From positions 1 through 46,006 of the forward strand of contig CANRGG010000014.1 of assembly GCA_947630115.1 (NCBI GenBank): a stretch of DNA of 46,006 nucleotides, given 5' to 3'. This document shows positions 15,498-24,132 of this stretch, piece after piece (position 1 is the first letter of the stretch; every line of letters begins with the position of its first letter). The DNA is from an uncultured Clostridia bacterium. Lineage in GTDB: Bacteria > Bacillota > Clostridia > Christensenellales > Borkfalkiaceae. A model generated the notes under the pieces. It saw only the letters and a list, made by a program, of their open reading frames with translations, did not search any database and was not told where the DNA came from. The position numbers and the translations under genes were made by a program.

Positions 15498-16292
15498 ATG
15501 AAACTCGTGTTGTTTTGTGACTATGGACTGGACGACGCGGCAGCAACGACGGACGCGCTCTTCCATGCGGCGGAGGACGGCTATTCCTCCGTCGATCTGG
15601 TCGCGGTCGGCGGGAACGTCCCCGCGGAGATCGCCCTGAAAAATGCAAGAAAATTGCTCGCGGCACTCGATTTTCCGCACCCCGCGGTGAGGATCGTCGA
15701 TACCTCCGCGCTGCCCCAGCCCGCCGAATTCTTGAAAGTCATCCATGGCGGCGACGGCATGGGGGATCTCTTCGAGGAGAAGGAGGTTCCCGCAGACGTC
15801 GTGCCGTTTGAAACATGGCTCGGCAGCCTCAAAGGGGATTTCCGACTCCTGAGCCTGGGCCCCATGACCCTTGTCCCGTATGCACTTGAAAAAAAGCCCG
15901 AAAAATTCATCTTTATGGGCGGAAATATCGCCGAAGAGCCCAATTTCCGGGGCTATGAGTTCAATCATGGCGTGAACCGCGCGGCGTTTGCGGCATGCGT
16001 CAAGGCGGCGCATGTCGCGATCACCATGGATACCTGCCGCCATCCGCTCTTCAACGTGCAGGAAAAGGGAGTGCCGGAGAAAAACCTTCTCGGGCGGATC
16101 GTGAACTGCGCGCGCGAGCGGACCTTCGTCTCGGGCGAGAAGGGCAGCTACATCTGGGATGACATCGCCGTGAAATATCTGCGCCATCCCGATTGGTTCT
16201 CCCTCTATGAGGCGCGCGACCGCGACGGCAATCTTCTCACCGTCGCCCGCTACATCCACGGCGAGCCGTTTGCTCAGATCATGGATCGCTAA
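15498..16292 (+). CDS. Divergent nucleoside hydrolase-like protein
   Basis: A 264-residue protein of the inosine/uridine-preferring nucleoside hydrolase fold, which cleaves the N-glycosidic bond of ribonucleosides using a calcium ion. The N-terminal calcium motif reads CDYGLDDAAA in place of the usual DxDPGxDDA, so the first Asp is replaced. GNVPAEIALKNARKLLAAL, HGGDGMGD, LSLGPMTLVPYALEK and IFMGGNI follow the family order, then EFNHGVNRAA and a C-terminal YIWDDIAV that would supply the last Asp. The altered metal motif leaves its activity open: it may act on another substrate. It has its own start after the repeats with a weak ribosome binding site. No nucleoside transporter is adjacent. Confidence 0.75.
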   Translation: MKLVLFCDYGLDDAAATTDALFHAAEDGYSSVDLVAVGGNVPAEIALKNARKLLAALDFPHPAVRIVDTSALPQPAEFLKVIHGGDGMGDLFEEKEVPADVVPFETWLGSLKGDFRLLSLGPMTLVPYALEKKPEKFIFMGGNIAEEPNFRGYEFNHGVNRAAFAACVKAAHVAITMDTCRHPLFNVQEKGVPEKNLLGRIVNCARERTFVSGEKGSYIWDDIAVKYLRHPDWFSLYEARDRDGNLLTVARYIHGEPFAQIMDR

Positions 16293-16391
16293 ATCCCGCT
16301 TTTGGCGCAAAAAGAGCGAAATGATTGCAAAAGCCGCTCGGAAACGTTCGAAAAAGGCGGAATTATAATGGTATAGTATGAATGATAGCGC

Positions 16392-16431
16392 GGCGCGCCC
16401 CGACGAAAGTCGGGGCGCGCCTCTTTTTTTG
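16392..16431 (+). terminator. Strong terminator with GAAA tetraloop
   Basis: A perfect 13-bp stem (GGCGCGCCCCGAC and its complement, 16392-16421) with loop GAAA is followed by TCTTTTTTTG. It lies 100 bases after the nucleoside hydrolase-like gene and shares the GGCGCGCC base with the tkt terminator. A -10-like TATAAT (16364-16369) lies just upstream without a clear -35. Confidence 0.9.
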
Positions 16432-16532
16432 AAATTGAGCGTTTTTCGGGGCCAAGATCCCGTACGTCGCGAGAATATCCACCACTTTTGAAACGAGCGG
16501 CGGATCAAACTTTTCCTTTCTTTTCATGCAAC

Positions 16533-16564
16533 CGGCGGATCAAAGTTTTCCGCCGAATTTTTTT
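16533..16564 (+). terminator. Possible second terminator at the convergent junction
   Basis: CGGCGGA (16533-16539) pairs with TCCGCCG (16549-16555), followed by AATTTTTTT on the plus strand. A near copy of the left part (CGGCGGATCAAA) occurs about 40 bases upstream without the closing arm. Confidence 0.45.
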
Positions 16565-19043
16565 ATGTGCGCTTTTTCTTCGGGACCAGGATCACATACG
16601 CCGCGAGAATGCCCACCGCAAGCACGCAGAGGAAAATGATGAGGCTCATCCGAAGCGCGTTGGGATTGCCGCTCTCGATCATGCTCCGCGTCACCTGCCC
16701 CGTGTAGGTCACGCCGTCGCGGTCGAACCGGACGAAACAGCGCCCGTCGCCCGAATCGTAAATGCGCACCCGCGTGCGCTCCGTCACGGTGATCGTCTCG
16801 CCGCTCTCCGCGCGGAAGGTCACACCGTCCGCGTTCGCTTTCAGATATCCCAGCGTGTAGCTCTCGGGATCGCCCGGCGCGGGCACGTACTCCGAAAGGT
16901 ATCCGAGCGGCACATAGCCGCGGCTGCCGTCCGAAAGCTCCGCATAGCCGAAGGAAAAGCCTTTGCCGTCCTCCGCGCGCACCTCTCCGAGCAGGTTGAT
17001 CCGCGTCCCGCGGGGAAGGCGGGCAAGTTCCAGCGCCTCCGTAACGCAGGGATAGCGGTACATGCCGACTTCGCTCGAAAGATAGCGCGTCGCCGGCTCG
17101 CGAACAAGATAGCGGGGAGAGGTCTCCTTGCAGTCCTTCTTCAAAAACAGCAGGGTGCGGTAGGAATACTCCTCATAGAGGGCGACAAGGGCGAATCTGC
17201 CCGTCTCGCCGAGCTTGACGCCCCGCCCGCCCTGCGTGCGCAGATAGCGGACCGCTTCGAAATACCCATTCTCCATGTCCGCCGTGAGATCGACTTCGAT
17301 CGCCGCAACTGACGCGGGCACGTCCGTGAATTGAAGTTCTTCGCCGGTGGGCGCGGCAAGCAGGGCGTCCGGGATCCCTTCCGCGGAGAGCGCCCCGAGA
17401 TGTTCGATCCCCGCTTCGGTGCGGATCATATGATCGCCGTACTGCACATAGAGGTCCCCGTCCTCGAAGCCGAGGGCAAAGGAGCGCGCCGTGCAGGACT
17501 GTCCGTCCTTGTGATAGAGGAGCCCCTCGTCCGAAAGAGAGGAGATCTGCGTCCCGTTCCGATAGAGCGCGCCTCCCGAAAGATAATAGAGATTTCCCTC
17601 AAGATCGGCGCGGAGGGAGCGGAAATCATTGGGAAGGGGAGAATTCCCGATCCGTTCGCCCTGCGACGCCCGGTCGAGGAACTCCGTTTCCGTATAGCGG
17701 GTGACCTGTCCCGCGCCGTCCACGGCGTACAGATTGCCGTAAAGATCGCAGGTCAGCCCGATGAGTTCGGTCTTTCGAAGAGTTTCTTCCGCGGCGGCTT
17801 CCGCCTTGCCGCAGAAAGTCCCGCAGGTGTAATAGCAGACGCCGTTCGTCACCGCAAGCCCCGTCAAAGGGCCCGAGGCGGAGAAGGTCGCATAGGGCTC
17901 GGTTTGCCCTCTGTGATAGAGCAGGATCCGTTCGTTCAGGGAGACAGCGATCAGTTCGCCGTCCGTTGCGAGCCTGTCCGCTTCCCCGCAGGGAAGGGCG
18001 GAAAAGGTCTTTTCTTTGAGGTCATATAGAACGACCCGCCCGTTGCCGCGGTCGGCGATCGCGAGCAGATCGCGCGCCCGCACCGTGTCCTCCGCGCCCG
18101 AAAGCCTGCCCGGGGACGCCGAGGACGAGGAGATCTCATAGCCGGTTTCGGAAAGAAAGCCGTCGTCGTTCTTTTTCAGTTCGCGCACCGCACCGCTCTC
18201 CACCGCGAACAGCCTGCCCTCGCAGGCGGACAGGGCCGCAAAGCCCTTGCCCGAAATCAGCCGTTCGCTCGAATCGTCGAGGCGGGTGCGGTAGACCCCG
18301 TCGCCGTCATAGGAGCCGTTCACCGTGTAATAGAGCTCGTTTTCGAACACGCAGACCGAGGAAAGCTCGGAGACCGGGGTGTTCCCCGCAAGGAGATGAG
18401 AGGTATAGGAGTAAACTTCGTCGAGCGGCTGGTAGGTGTAGGCGTGGACGAAATTGTTCACCGCGCAATAGATCACGCCCTCCAGGACGAACATCCGCGG
18501 ACCGCTCGTCGAGGTGATGGGGGAGCCGAGCGCCTTCGCGCGGTCCATCGACAGCGCGCCGCGGGTGAGCGGAAGGGCATAGAAGGTCGTGCCGCTGCTC
18601 GTCACCACCGCCATATAGATCATGTCCCGGTCGATCACAAAGGTGGAACAGGTCACATTGTTTTGCAGCACCGCCGTCTTGGCGGAAAAATCGTATTCAT
18701 AGATGTGCGCGTCCTGGTCGGAGAAATAGAGCCGCCCGTCCGGGGCGAACTGCACCTTCGAGATGGTCCTGCCCGAAGTGTGCGCATAGCGCTCGTAGCG
18801 GTTTTGCGCACGGTCAAAAATGTAGAGCCCGTCTTTGTCCGCGATCACGAGATAGGAATCGTTCATCGCCATATCCACCGGGCTTTCAAGCGGCAGATAT
18901 TGCTCCGCCGCAGCGGGAAGAAAGAGCGCACTTTTGCTCTCTTCCGCCGCAGCCGTCGTATTGGGGTTCAGCGTCGCGCCCGCCGCAAGCAAGACAACAA
19001 GAGCAAGTATCGCAAGCAGCGCCGTTTTCATTCGTGATCTCAT
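16563..19043 (-). CDS. Membrane-anchored beta-propeller/SH3-like surface protein
   Basis: An 826-residue protein of unknown function. An N-terminal signal segment (MKTALLAILALVVLLAAGA) is followed by about 550 residues of repeated short strands with motifs such as LVIADKDGLYIFD, LLAIADRGNGRVVLYDL and LYGNLYAVDGAGQVTRY, which look like NHL/YWTD-type propeller blades. Near the C-terminus come two SH3-like stretches (LPRGTRINLLGEV, GYAELSDGSRGYVPLGYL). A transmembrane helix (IFLCVLAVGILAAYVILV) and the basic tail PKKKRT end it. It is therefore probably held on the outer face of the membrane. The start at 19043 lies 7 bases after the -10 box; ATG 19031 is the alternative. Its architecture resembles the minus-strand gene at 19712-20470. 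A role in peptidoglycan sensing or binding is only inference. Confidence 0.75.
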   Translation of the reverse strand: MRSRMKTALLAILALVVLLAAGATLNPNTTAAAEESKSALFLPAAAEQYLPLESPVDMAMNDSYLVIADKDGLYIFDRAQNRYERYAHTSGRTISKVQFAPDGRLYFSDQDAHIYEYDFSAKTAVLQNNVTCSTFVIDRDMIYMAVVTSSGTTFYALPLTRGALSMDRAKALGSPITSTSGPRMFVLEGVIYCAVNNFVHAYTYQPLDEVYSYTSHLLAGNTPVSELSSVCVFENELYYTVNGSYDGDGVYRTRLDDSSERLISGKGFAALSACEGRLFAVESGAVRELKKNDDGFLSETGYEISSSSASPGRLSGAEDTVRARDLLAIADRGNGRVVLYDLKEKTFSALPCGEADRLATDGELIAVSLNERILLYHRGQTEPYATFSASGPLTGLAVTNGVCYYTCGTFCGKAEAAAEETLRKTELIGLTCDLYGNLYAVDGAGQVTRYTETEFLDRASQGERIGNSPLPNDFRSLRADLEGNLYYLSGGALYRNGTQISSLSDEGLLYHKDGQSCTARSFALGFEDGDLYVQYGDHMIRTEAGIEHLGALSAEGIPDALLAAPTGEELQFTDVPASVAAIEVDLTADMENGYFEAVRYLRTQGGRGVKLGETGRFALVALYEEYSYRTLLFLKKDCKETSPRYLVREPATRYLSSEVGMYRYPCVTEALELARLPRGTRINLLGEVRAEDGKGFSFGYAELSDGSRGYVPLGYLSEYVPAPGDPESYTLGYLKANADGVTFRAESGETITVTERTRVRIYDSGDGRCFVRFDRDGVTYTGQVTRSMIESGNPNALRMSLIIFLCVLAVGILAAYVILVPKKKRT

Positions 19044-19050
19044 AGATACA

Positions 19051-19079
19051 ATTATATCACGCGCGCGCGTAAAACACAA
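19051..19079 (-). promoter_or_regulatory. Promoter of the propeller/SH3 protein, leaderless geometry
   Basis: On the minus strand TTGTGT (19079-19074), 17 bases, TATAAT (19056-19051). The ATG at 19043 is 7 bases beyond the -10 box, with no Shine-Dalgarno. Confidence 0.65.
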
Positions 19080-19155
19080 GAAACTCAACGAAAAAAATCT
19101 CAAATTTTCCGATTTTTTTCCGTCATATCGGCAGCCGTCTGTCAACTTTCCATGA

Positions 19156-19198
19156 TATGATAGAAATGCAAACAAATGTTTGCATTGTTTGCGGAGGT
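19156..19198 (+). promoter_or_regulatory. -10 box, operator palindrome and RBS of the phage-type regulator
   Basis: A TATGAT -10-like box (19156-19161) is followed at once by the perfect palindrome ATGCAAAC-AAAT-GTTTGCAT (19166-19185), then by GGAGGT (19193-19198) and the ATG at 19203. The palindrome covers the predicted transcription start, the normal place for a repressor operator. The -35 box is not clear. Confidence 0.55.
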
Positions 19199-19202
19199 CG
19201 TG

Positions 19203-19901
19203 ATGAACAGGTTTGATTATGTGAAAGTGCTGCTGTACGCCTATCCCAAGCTGGACGCGCTTGCGGAGGCGGCGGGCTGCGGCGCGGAAGTGAAGGCGTT
19301 TCTGTCCTTTCGTTCGGAGGAGGACGCGCTCGTCCTTGCGGAGCGGATTGCGGAGGAGATCATCATGTCGAAAAAGCTCTCCCTGTGGAAGGAAGAGCTC
19401 GATCTGATCTTTTCGCAGTGTTCGGAGAGGGAGCTGTATCTGCTCGAATACAAGTATTTCAGACGGAAGGAATTTTTGAAGGGGAGATTTGCGGAATTTT
19501 CTCTCGAAATGTCCGAGCGGAGCTATTTCCGGATGCAGAACGCCCTTTTGTCGTCGCTCGCGGCGCGGTTTGCGGCGGCGGGACTGACGCGCGGGCGGTT
19601 CTTCCGGGAATTTTCAACGTACAGACCGTTCATGCGGGTGCTTGCCGCCCTGTCGGGGGGAAGGGAGCGCGCCGTCGTGTTCAAGCGCAGGAAAAAGCAG
19701 CTCGCCCTGTATCAGAACTCGGGAAATTCCTGCGGCGCGGGCGGGGATTTCCTGCCGCGCAGGACGAACAAGGCGATCACGATCAACGCCGCCGCGGCGA
19801 CGCAGATGATGACGATCTGCGTGCCCGAAAGCCCATCGCCCGGCTCCTCGACGGCGGCGCCGCCGCCCTCGCCTTCCCCGATCTCGCCCGAGGACGCCTG
19901 A
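19203..19901 (+). CDS. Phage-type sigma-like/ArpU-RinA-like regulator, candidate switch of the head cassette
   Basis: A 232-residue basic, helical protein. Residues about 70-150 (ELYLLEYKYFRRKEFLKG, then MSERSYFRMQNALLSSLAARFAAAGL) resemble the sigma region 4-like helix-turn-helix of ArpU/RinA-type activators that sit upstream of terminase genes in Bacillota phages. I chose ATG 19203 with GGAGGT. The conserved-looking part ends near residue 165. The remaining residues are encoded antisense to the C-terminal membrane segment of the convergent gene at 19712-20470, an overlap of 190 bases. It is the first plus-strand gene before the terminase, with no terminator in between. The family call is from pattern only and moderate; TerS is an alternative. 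Confidence 0.55.
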   Translation: MNRFDYVKVLLYAYPKLDALAEAAGCGAEVKAFLSFRSEEDALVLAERIAEEIIMSKKLSLWKEELDLIFSQCSERELYLLEYKYFRRKEFLKGRFAEFSLEMSERSYFRMQNALLSSLAARFAAAGLTRGRFFREFSTYRPFMRVLAALSGGRERAVVFKRRKKQLALYQNSGNSCGAGGDFLPRRTNKAITINAAAATQMMTICVPESPSPGSSTAAPPPSPSPISPEDA

Positions 19902-20470
19902 AGATAGTCGGTGTTGAGGTCGTACAGGATCTCCTGCGTCGCGGGAACGTAGTCGAACACGCCGTCCGCATAGACGTAGAAAAAGCGCGCCGTGCCGAGA
20001 TAGCTCGTCCCGTAATAGATGAAGCTCTTCTCCACTTTGTCGAACGTTCCCTTGCCCATGAGGGTGCCTGCGGCGTTCTCGACCCGGTAGGAGACGGTGA
20101 TCTCCCGCCTTAAAAAGGGACGGCTCGGGACGAAATCCACGAAGGTGAGCGCGTCCGTCTTGCAGTATCCCGTGATCGCTTTATAGGGCGCGGCGTCATC
20201 GAGATATTGCACCGCAGAGTACAGTCCGCCCCGGCGCAGGACCTTCACATAGTAGGTGTAGGGCAGAACGAACAGCCCCGTGTCCTCATTTTCGGCGGCG
20301 TAGAACCAGACGTCCGACTGCGCCGCGACGGCATAGAAGTCGGCGGAGGGCTGCTGCGGCTGCTGTTGCTGCTGCGGCGGGGGCGTCTCTCCCGCGGCGG
20401 AGACAGAGACGCGCCGGGCGGCGGGCACGAGCAGAAAGAGTATCATCATCAAGGGGATCAAACGTTTCAT
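19712..20470 (-). CDS. Membrane-anchored SH3-like surface protein
   Basis: A 252-residue protein of unknown function. It has a signal peptide (MKRLIPLMMILFLLVPAARR, cleavage likely after VSAA) and a Pro/Gln-rich linker (TPPPQQQQQPQQPS). A domain of about 150 residues with SH3-like features follows (YAVAAQSDVWFYA, GLYSAVQYLDD, ITGYCKTDALTFVDF). An acidic Gly linker, one transmembrane helix (IVIICVAAAALIVIALFVL) and the tail RGRKSPPAPQEFPEF complete it. The ATG at 20470 follows GGAGG; the frame also has an ATG at 20479. It has the same build as the larger protein at 16563-19043, from which it is separated by the opposite-strand regulator. It sits antisense between that regulator and the terminase. 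Confidence 0.75.
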   Translation of the reverse strand: MKRLIPLMMILFLLVPAARRVSVSAAGETPPPQQQQQPQQPSADFYAVAAQSDVWFYAAENEDTGLFVLPYTYYVKVLRRGGLYSAVQYLDDAAPYKAITGYCKTDALTFVDFVPSRPFLRREITVSYRVENAAGTLMGKGTFDKVEKSFIYYGTSYLGTARFFYVYADGVFDYVPATQEILYDLNTDYLQASSGEIGEGEGGGAAVEEPGDGLSGTQIVIICVAAAALIVIALFVLRGRKSPPAPQEFPEF

Positions 20471-20522
20471 AGCCTCCATTTTAACAAATGCGGGTCTGCA
20501 TGAAAATAAGATTTTTAGCGAA

Positions 20523-21944
20523 ATGAACGGGATTATAGAGAAAATCGAAGCGATTGAGCGGGAGTTGAAGAGGCGGCGGGAGAGCGATCCCCTTACGCGC
20601 TACAACGTCGGCGAGAAGGTGCATGAAAAGCAGATTGCCTTCCACCGCTCGCAAAAGCGCAACCGCTGGGTGTTCGGGGGGAACCGTTCGGGCAAGACCG
20701 AATGCGGCGCCGTCGAAGCGCTTTGGACGGCGCTCGGGATCCATCCTTACCGCGAGAACCGCAGGGACGTGTTCGGCTGGGTCGTCTCCCTCTCCATGCA
20801 GGTCCAGCGCGATGTCGCCCAGAAAAAGATCCTGCGCTATCTGCGCCGGGACAGGATCCTCGACATCGTCATGCAGAGCGGCAGAAAGGATTCCCCCGAG
20901 ACGGGGATCGTCGATCAGCTCGTCCTCAAAAACGCGTTCGGCGGGACGAGCGTCATCGGCTTCAAGAGCTGCGATCAGGGCCGGGAGAAGTTTCAGGGCA
21001 GCTCGCTCGATTTCGTCTGGTTCGACGAGGAACCGCCCGCCGACATCTATGAGGAATGCCTCATGCGGGTGCTCGACAAGCGCGGGGACGTTTTCGGCAC
21101 GATGACCCCGCTGAAAGGGCTCACCTTCGTGTATGAAGAGATCTTCCTCAACCGCCGGCAGAACCCCGAGATCTGGTATGAGTTCATGGAATGGGCGGAC
21201 AATCCCTTCCTCTCCCCCGAAGAGATCCGCCTCATGGAAAACAGCCTGGACGAGACCACCCTTCTCTCCCGCCGCTACGGAAAATTCTGCACAAGGGAGG
21301 GGCTTGTCTATCCCGAGTTCGACGAGCGCGTCCATGTGATCGAGCCCTTCCCCGTTCCCCCCGCCTGGCAGGACACCATCTCCATCGACCCCGGGCTCAA
21401 AAATCCGCTCTCCGCCCATTGGTATTGCACCGACTTCGACGGCAACGTCTACGTCGTCGCCGAGCATTACCGCGCGGGGCAGGACGTGGACTTTCACGCC
21501 GCGAAGATCCGCGAGATCTCCGATCACCTCGGCTGGAAGCGGGACGCGAAGGGACGGCTCCGCGCGCTTGTCGACTCCGCCGCCGGACAGCGCACCCTCT
21601 CGGGCGCCAAGAGCGTCTCGGAGCTCTTTTACGAACGCGGGATCCTCGCCGATCTGCACGTCGAAAAGGACCTGTTCAGCGGCATCACGCAGGTCAAGAG
21701 CTTCTTGAACCGCAAGAACGGCAAGCCCGATCTCTACATTTTTTCAAACTGCGTCAACATGATCCGCGAGTTCAAGAGTTACTTCTGGGGAAGCGGCGAG
21801 AGCCCCGTGAAAAAGGACGACCATGCGATGGACGAGCTACGCTATTTTCTCATGTCCCGTTCGTCCTCTGCCGAAAAGACCGTGAAAAAGAGCGCCATCG
21901 GGAAGGACAAGGACATGCGGATCAGAAAACTTTCGAGACGTTGA
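20523..21944 (+). CDS. Phage terminase large subunit (TerL)
   Basis: The packaging motor that pumps DNA into phage heads and cuts the concatemer. The 473-residue protein keeps both activities. The ATPase has Walker A GGNRSGKT (residues 52-59), Walker B LDFVWFDEEP with D168-E169 and a coupling-like FGTMTP. The RNase H-like nuclease has D289 in ISIDPGLKN and a C-terminal HAMDELRYFL with D437. It heads the cassette. The ATG at 20523 has no Shine-Dalgarno, and only a weak TAAGAT lies 10 bases upstream, so its expression either is leaderless or depends on read-through from the regulator gene. The intact motifs argue against a decaying prophage. Confidence 0.92.
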   Translation: MNGIIEKIEAIERELKRRRESDPLTRYNVGEKVHEKQIAFHRSQKRNRWVFGGNRSGKTECGAVEALWTALGIHPYRENRRDVFGWVVSLSMQVQRDVAQKKILRYLRRDRILDIVMQSGRKDSPETGIVDQLVLKNAFGGTSVIGFKSCDQGREKFQGSSLDFVWFDEEPPADIYEECLMRVLDKRGDVFGTMTPLKGLTFVYEEIFLNRRQNPEIWYEFMEWADNPFLSPEEIRLMENSLDETTLLSRRYGKFCTREGLVYPEFDERVHVIEPFPVPPAWQDTISIDPGLKNPLSAHWYCTDFDGNVYVVAEHYRAGQDVDFHAAKIREISDHLGWKRDAKGRLRALVDSAAGQRTLSGAKSVSELFYERGILADLHVEKDLFSGITQVKSFLNRKNGKPDLYIFSNCVNMIREFKSYFWGSGESPVKKDDHAMDELRYFLMSRSSSAEKTVKKSAIGKDKDMRIRKLSRR

Positions 21945-21961
21945 AGATAGAGGAGTGAATT

Positions 21962-22258
21962 ATGCAGCAGGACAAGGTGAAGGACGCCGTCCTGAAAGTG
22001 GCGCTCGGGTTTTCGCTCGAGGAAGTCACCGAAGAGTACGACGCCCGCGACGGAGAGCTCAAACTCGTCAAGCGGAAGGAGACGCGGAAAGACGTTCCGC
22101 CCGATCTGAAAGCGGTCAAACTGCTTCTCGGGCAGGAGGAGGACGATCTTGGCGCGCTCACGGACGAGCAGCTCGAAGCCGAAAGAAAAAGACTTTTGAA
22201 ACAGTTAAAGGAGGAATACGACCACGAAACGGAACATGCAGAACAAGACGGAGGATGA
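21962..22258 (+). CDS. Small phage protein between terminase and portal (possible TerS-like)
   Basis: A 98-residue acidic, helical protein starting QQDKVKDAVLKVALGFSLEE. The motif VPPDLKAVKLLL in its middle resembles the segment seen after the helix-turn-helix in some small terminase or packaging proteins. A charged coiled-coil-like C-terminus follows. It starts after GAGGAG, 18 bases beyond terL, and its end overlaps the portal start by 23 bases. No other TerS candidate lies inside the cassette, so it or the upstream regulator may fill that role. The position is clear; the function is inference. Confidence 0.65.
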   Translation: MQQDKVKDAVLKVALGFSLEEVTEEYDARDGELKLVKRKETRKDVPPDLKAVKLLLGQEEDDLGALTDEQLEAERKRLLKQLKEEYDHETEHAEQDGG

Positions 22259-24113
22259 GGAACGGGCGGAGAGAGCGCGGGAGGCGGAGGAGAGACGGAA
22301 ACGCGCGCTCGCCCGGGAGATCGAGGAGGATTTTGCCGCCCGTCAGCAGGCGAGGAAGCAGCTTGAGCGGGGCTGGCAGATCAACATGAATTTTCTGAGC
22401 GGAAACCAATTCTGCGACATCTCGCCGCTCGGAGAGCTTCGGGAGGAGGACCCGGCGTTTTTCTGGCAATCCCGCCGCTCTTTCAACCACATCGCGCCCA
22501 CGGTGGACACGCGGCTGTCGCGGCTGTCCAAGGTGCGCCCCAAGCTCGCCGTCCGCGCCTTTTCGGACGCGGAATCGGACGTCAAGACCGCGCGGATCTC
22601 GTCCAATATCTTAAAGGCGGTTTCGGCGCGCCTCGACCTTGACAAGATCGTCTCCCGCGCGACGCTCTGGTCGGAGGTCTGCGGCACCTCGTTTTACAAG
22701 ATCGTCTGGAACTTCGACGACGGAAAGATCATCGGGACGGACGAGCGGGGGCATTCGCTCAAAGAGGGGGACGTGAACGTCGTCGCGCTCTCGCCCTTCG
22801 AGGTCTATCCCGACTCCCTCTCCGCCGAGAGCCTCGAGGAGGTCTCGAGCCTCATCCATGCCAAGGCGCTGCCCGTCGCCAAGATCAAGGAAAAATACGG
22901 CGTGGAACTTCCGGGAAGAAGGATCGACTCCTTCGCCTTCGCGCCCTATTCCTCGGCGAGCGGCTGGAAACTTCCCGCGGAAGGGGGCGCAAGACCCGTC
23001 TTCGAACAGAGCGAGATCGTCATCGAGCGCTACACCCGTCCCTGCGGGGAATATCCCAAGGGCAGGCTGGAGATCGCGGCCGGCGGCGTCCTGCTCTTCG
23101 AGGGCGACCTTCCCTACCGGAACGGCGACCGCGGCGAGCGGATCTTTCCCTTTGTGCGCCAGACCTGCATCGAGCTTCCCGGCGCCTTCTTCGGAACCTC
23201 GGTCGTCGACCGGATGATCCCGCTCCAGCGCGCCTATAACGCGGTGCGCAACCGGAAACATGAGTTCTTGAACCGGCTCATCGGCGGGGTGATCGCGGTG
23301 GAGGACGGCTCGGTGGACGCCGAGGCGCTCGCCGAGGAGGGGCTCTCCCCGGGCAAGGTGATCGTCTATCGGCAGGGCGCGGCGGAACCGCACTTCCTCG
23401 ACTGCGGCTCCCTGCCCGCCGAGTTCGAAAAGGAGGAGGAGCGGCTTTCCTCCGAGTTCATTCTCTTTTCGGGCATGAGCGAGATCTCCCGCAATTCCGC
23501 GAGCCCTTCCAACGTCACCTCCGCGACGGGCTTGCAGCTTTTGCTCGAACAGGACCAGAGCCGCATGCAGATGAGCGCCGAGAGCGTGGAGCGCGCCGTG
23601 CGGGAGACGGGAAAACAGATCCTGCATTTGTACAAGCAGTTCGCGGCTTCCCGGCGATTGCTCCGAATGACGGGGACGGGCGGAAAGACCGAGCTCTTCT
23701 ATTTCGATTCGAGCGACATCTCCGCCGAGGACGTCCAATTCGAGACGGGCAGCGAACGCACCCCGCAGCAGTTCAAAGAGGACATTTTGCAGCTCTATTC
23801 GCTCGGGCTTTTGAAGGATAAGGACGGAAATCTCTCCGACGATCTGAGGAACCGGCTGCTCGAAGCGCTCGGCTACGGCTCGTTCGACAGCGCGAGAGAC
23901 ATCTCGGGGCTCCACATTAAGAAGGCGGAGCGGGAAAATCTCATCCTTGCGGAGCGCGACGCCGAGGCGGACGAATACGACGACCACGAGCTGCACATCG
24001 CCGAGCATACGAGGGCGCTGCTCTCGGGCGCGGAGGAGAACGGGGCGGTGAAGGAGCGCATTTCGCGGCACATCGCTTCCCACCGGCAATTCATTGAACG
24101 CCGCGAAAAATAA
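22236..24113 (+). CDS. Phage portal protein (P22-like)
   Basis: The dodecameric portal forms the DNA entry vertex of the head and docks TerL. This 625-residue protein shows a charged N-terminal helix, then WQINMNFLSGNQF, RRSFNHIAPTVDTRLSRL and RPKLAVRAFSDAESDVKTAR. These are typical of P22/podovirus-type portals, which carry the long alpha-helical stem and wing. A glycine/acid-rich crown region and a C-terminal helix with HIAEHTRALLSG follow. The length is a little below P22 gp1. Its ATG at 22236 lies inside the end of the previous gene and the nearest GGAGG is about 21 bases away, so translational coupling is likely. The frame is intact. Confidence 0.88.
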   Translation: MQNKTEDEERAERAREAEERRKRALAREIEEDFAARQQARKQLERGWQINMNFLSGNQFCDISPLGELREEDPAFFWQSRRSFNHIAPTVDTRLSRLSKVRPKLAVRAFSDAESDVKTARISSNILKAVSARLDLDKIVSRATLWSEVCGTSFYKIVWNFDDGKIIGTDERGHSLKEGDVNVVALSPFEVYPDSLSAESLEEVSSLIHAKALPVAKIKEKYGVELPGRRIDSFAFAPYSSASGWKLPAEGGARPVFEQSEIVIERYTRPCGEYPKGRLEIAAGGVLLFEGDLPYRNGDRGERIFPFVRQTCIELPGAFFGTSVVDRMIPLQRAYNAVRNRKHEFLNRLIGGVIAVEDGSVDAEALAEEGLSPGKVIVYRQGAAEPHFLDCGSLPAEFEKEEERLSSEFILFSGMSEISRNSASPSNVTSATGLQLLLEQDQSRMQMSAESVERAVRETGKQILHLYKQFAASRRLLRMTGTGGKTELFYFDSSDISAEDVQFETGSERTPQQFKEDILQLYSLGLLKDKDGNLSDDLRNRLLEALGYGSFDSARDISGLHIKKAERENLILAERDAEADEYDDHELHIAEHTRALLSGAEENGAVKERISRHIASHRQFIERREK

Positions 24114-24132
24114 TTTGATCAGGAGAAAAATC

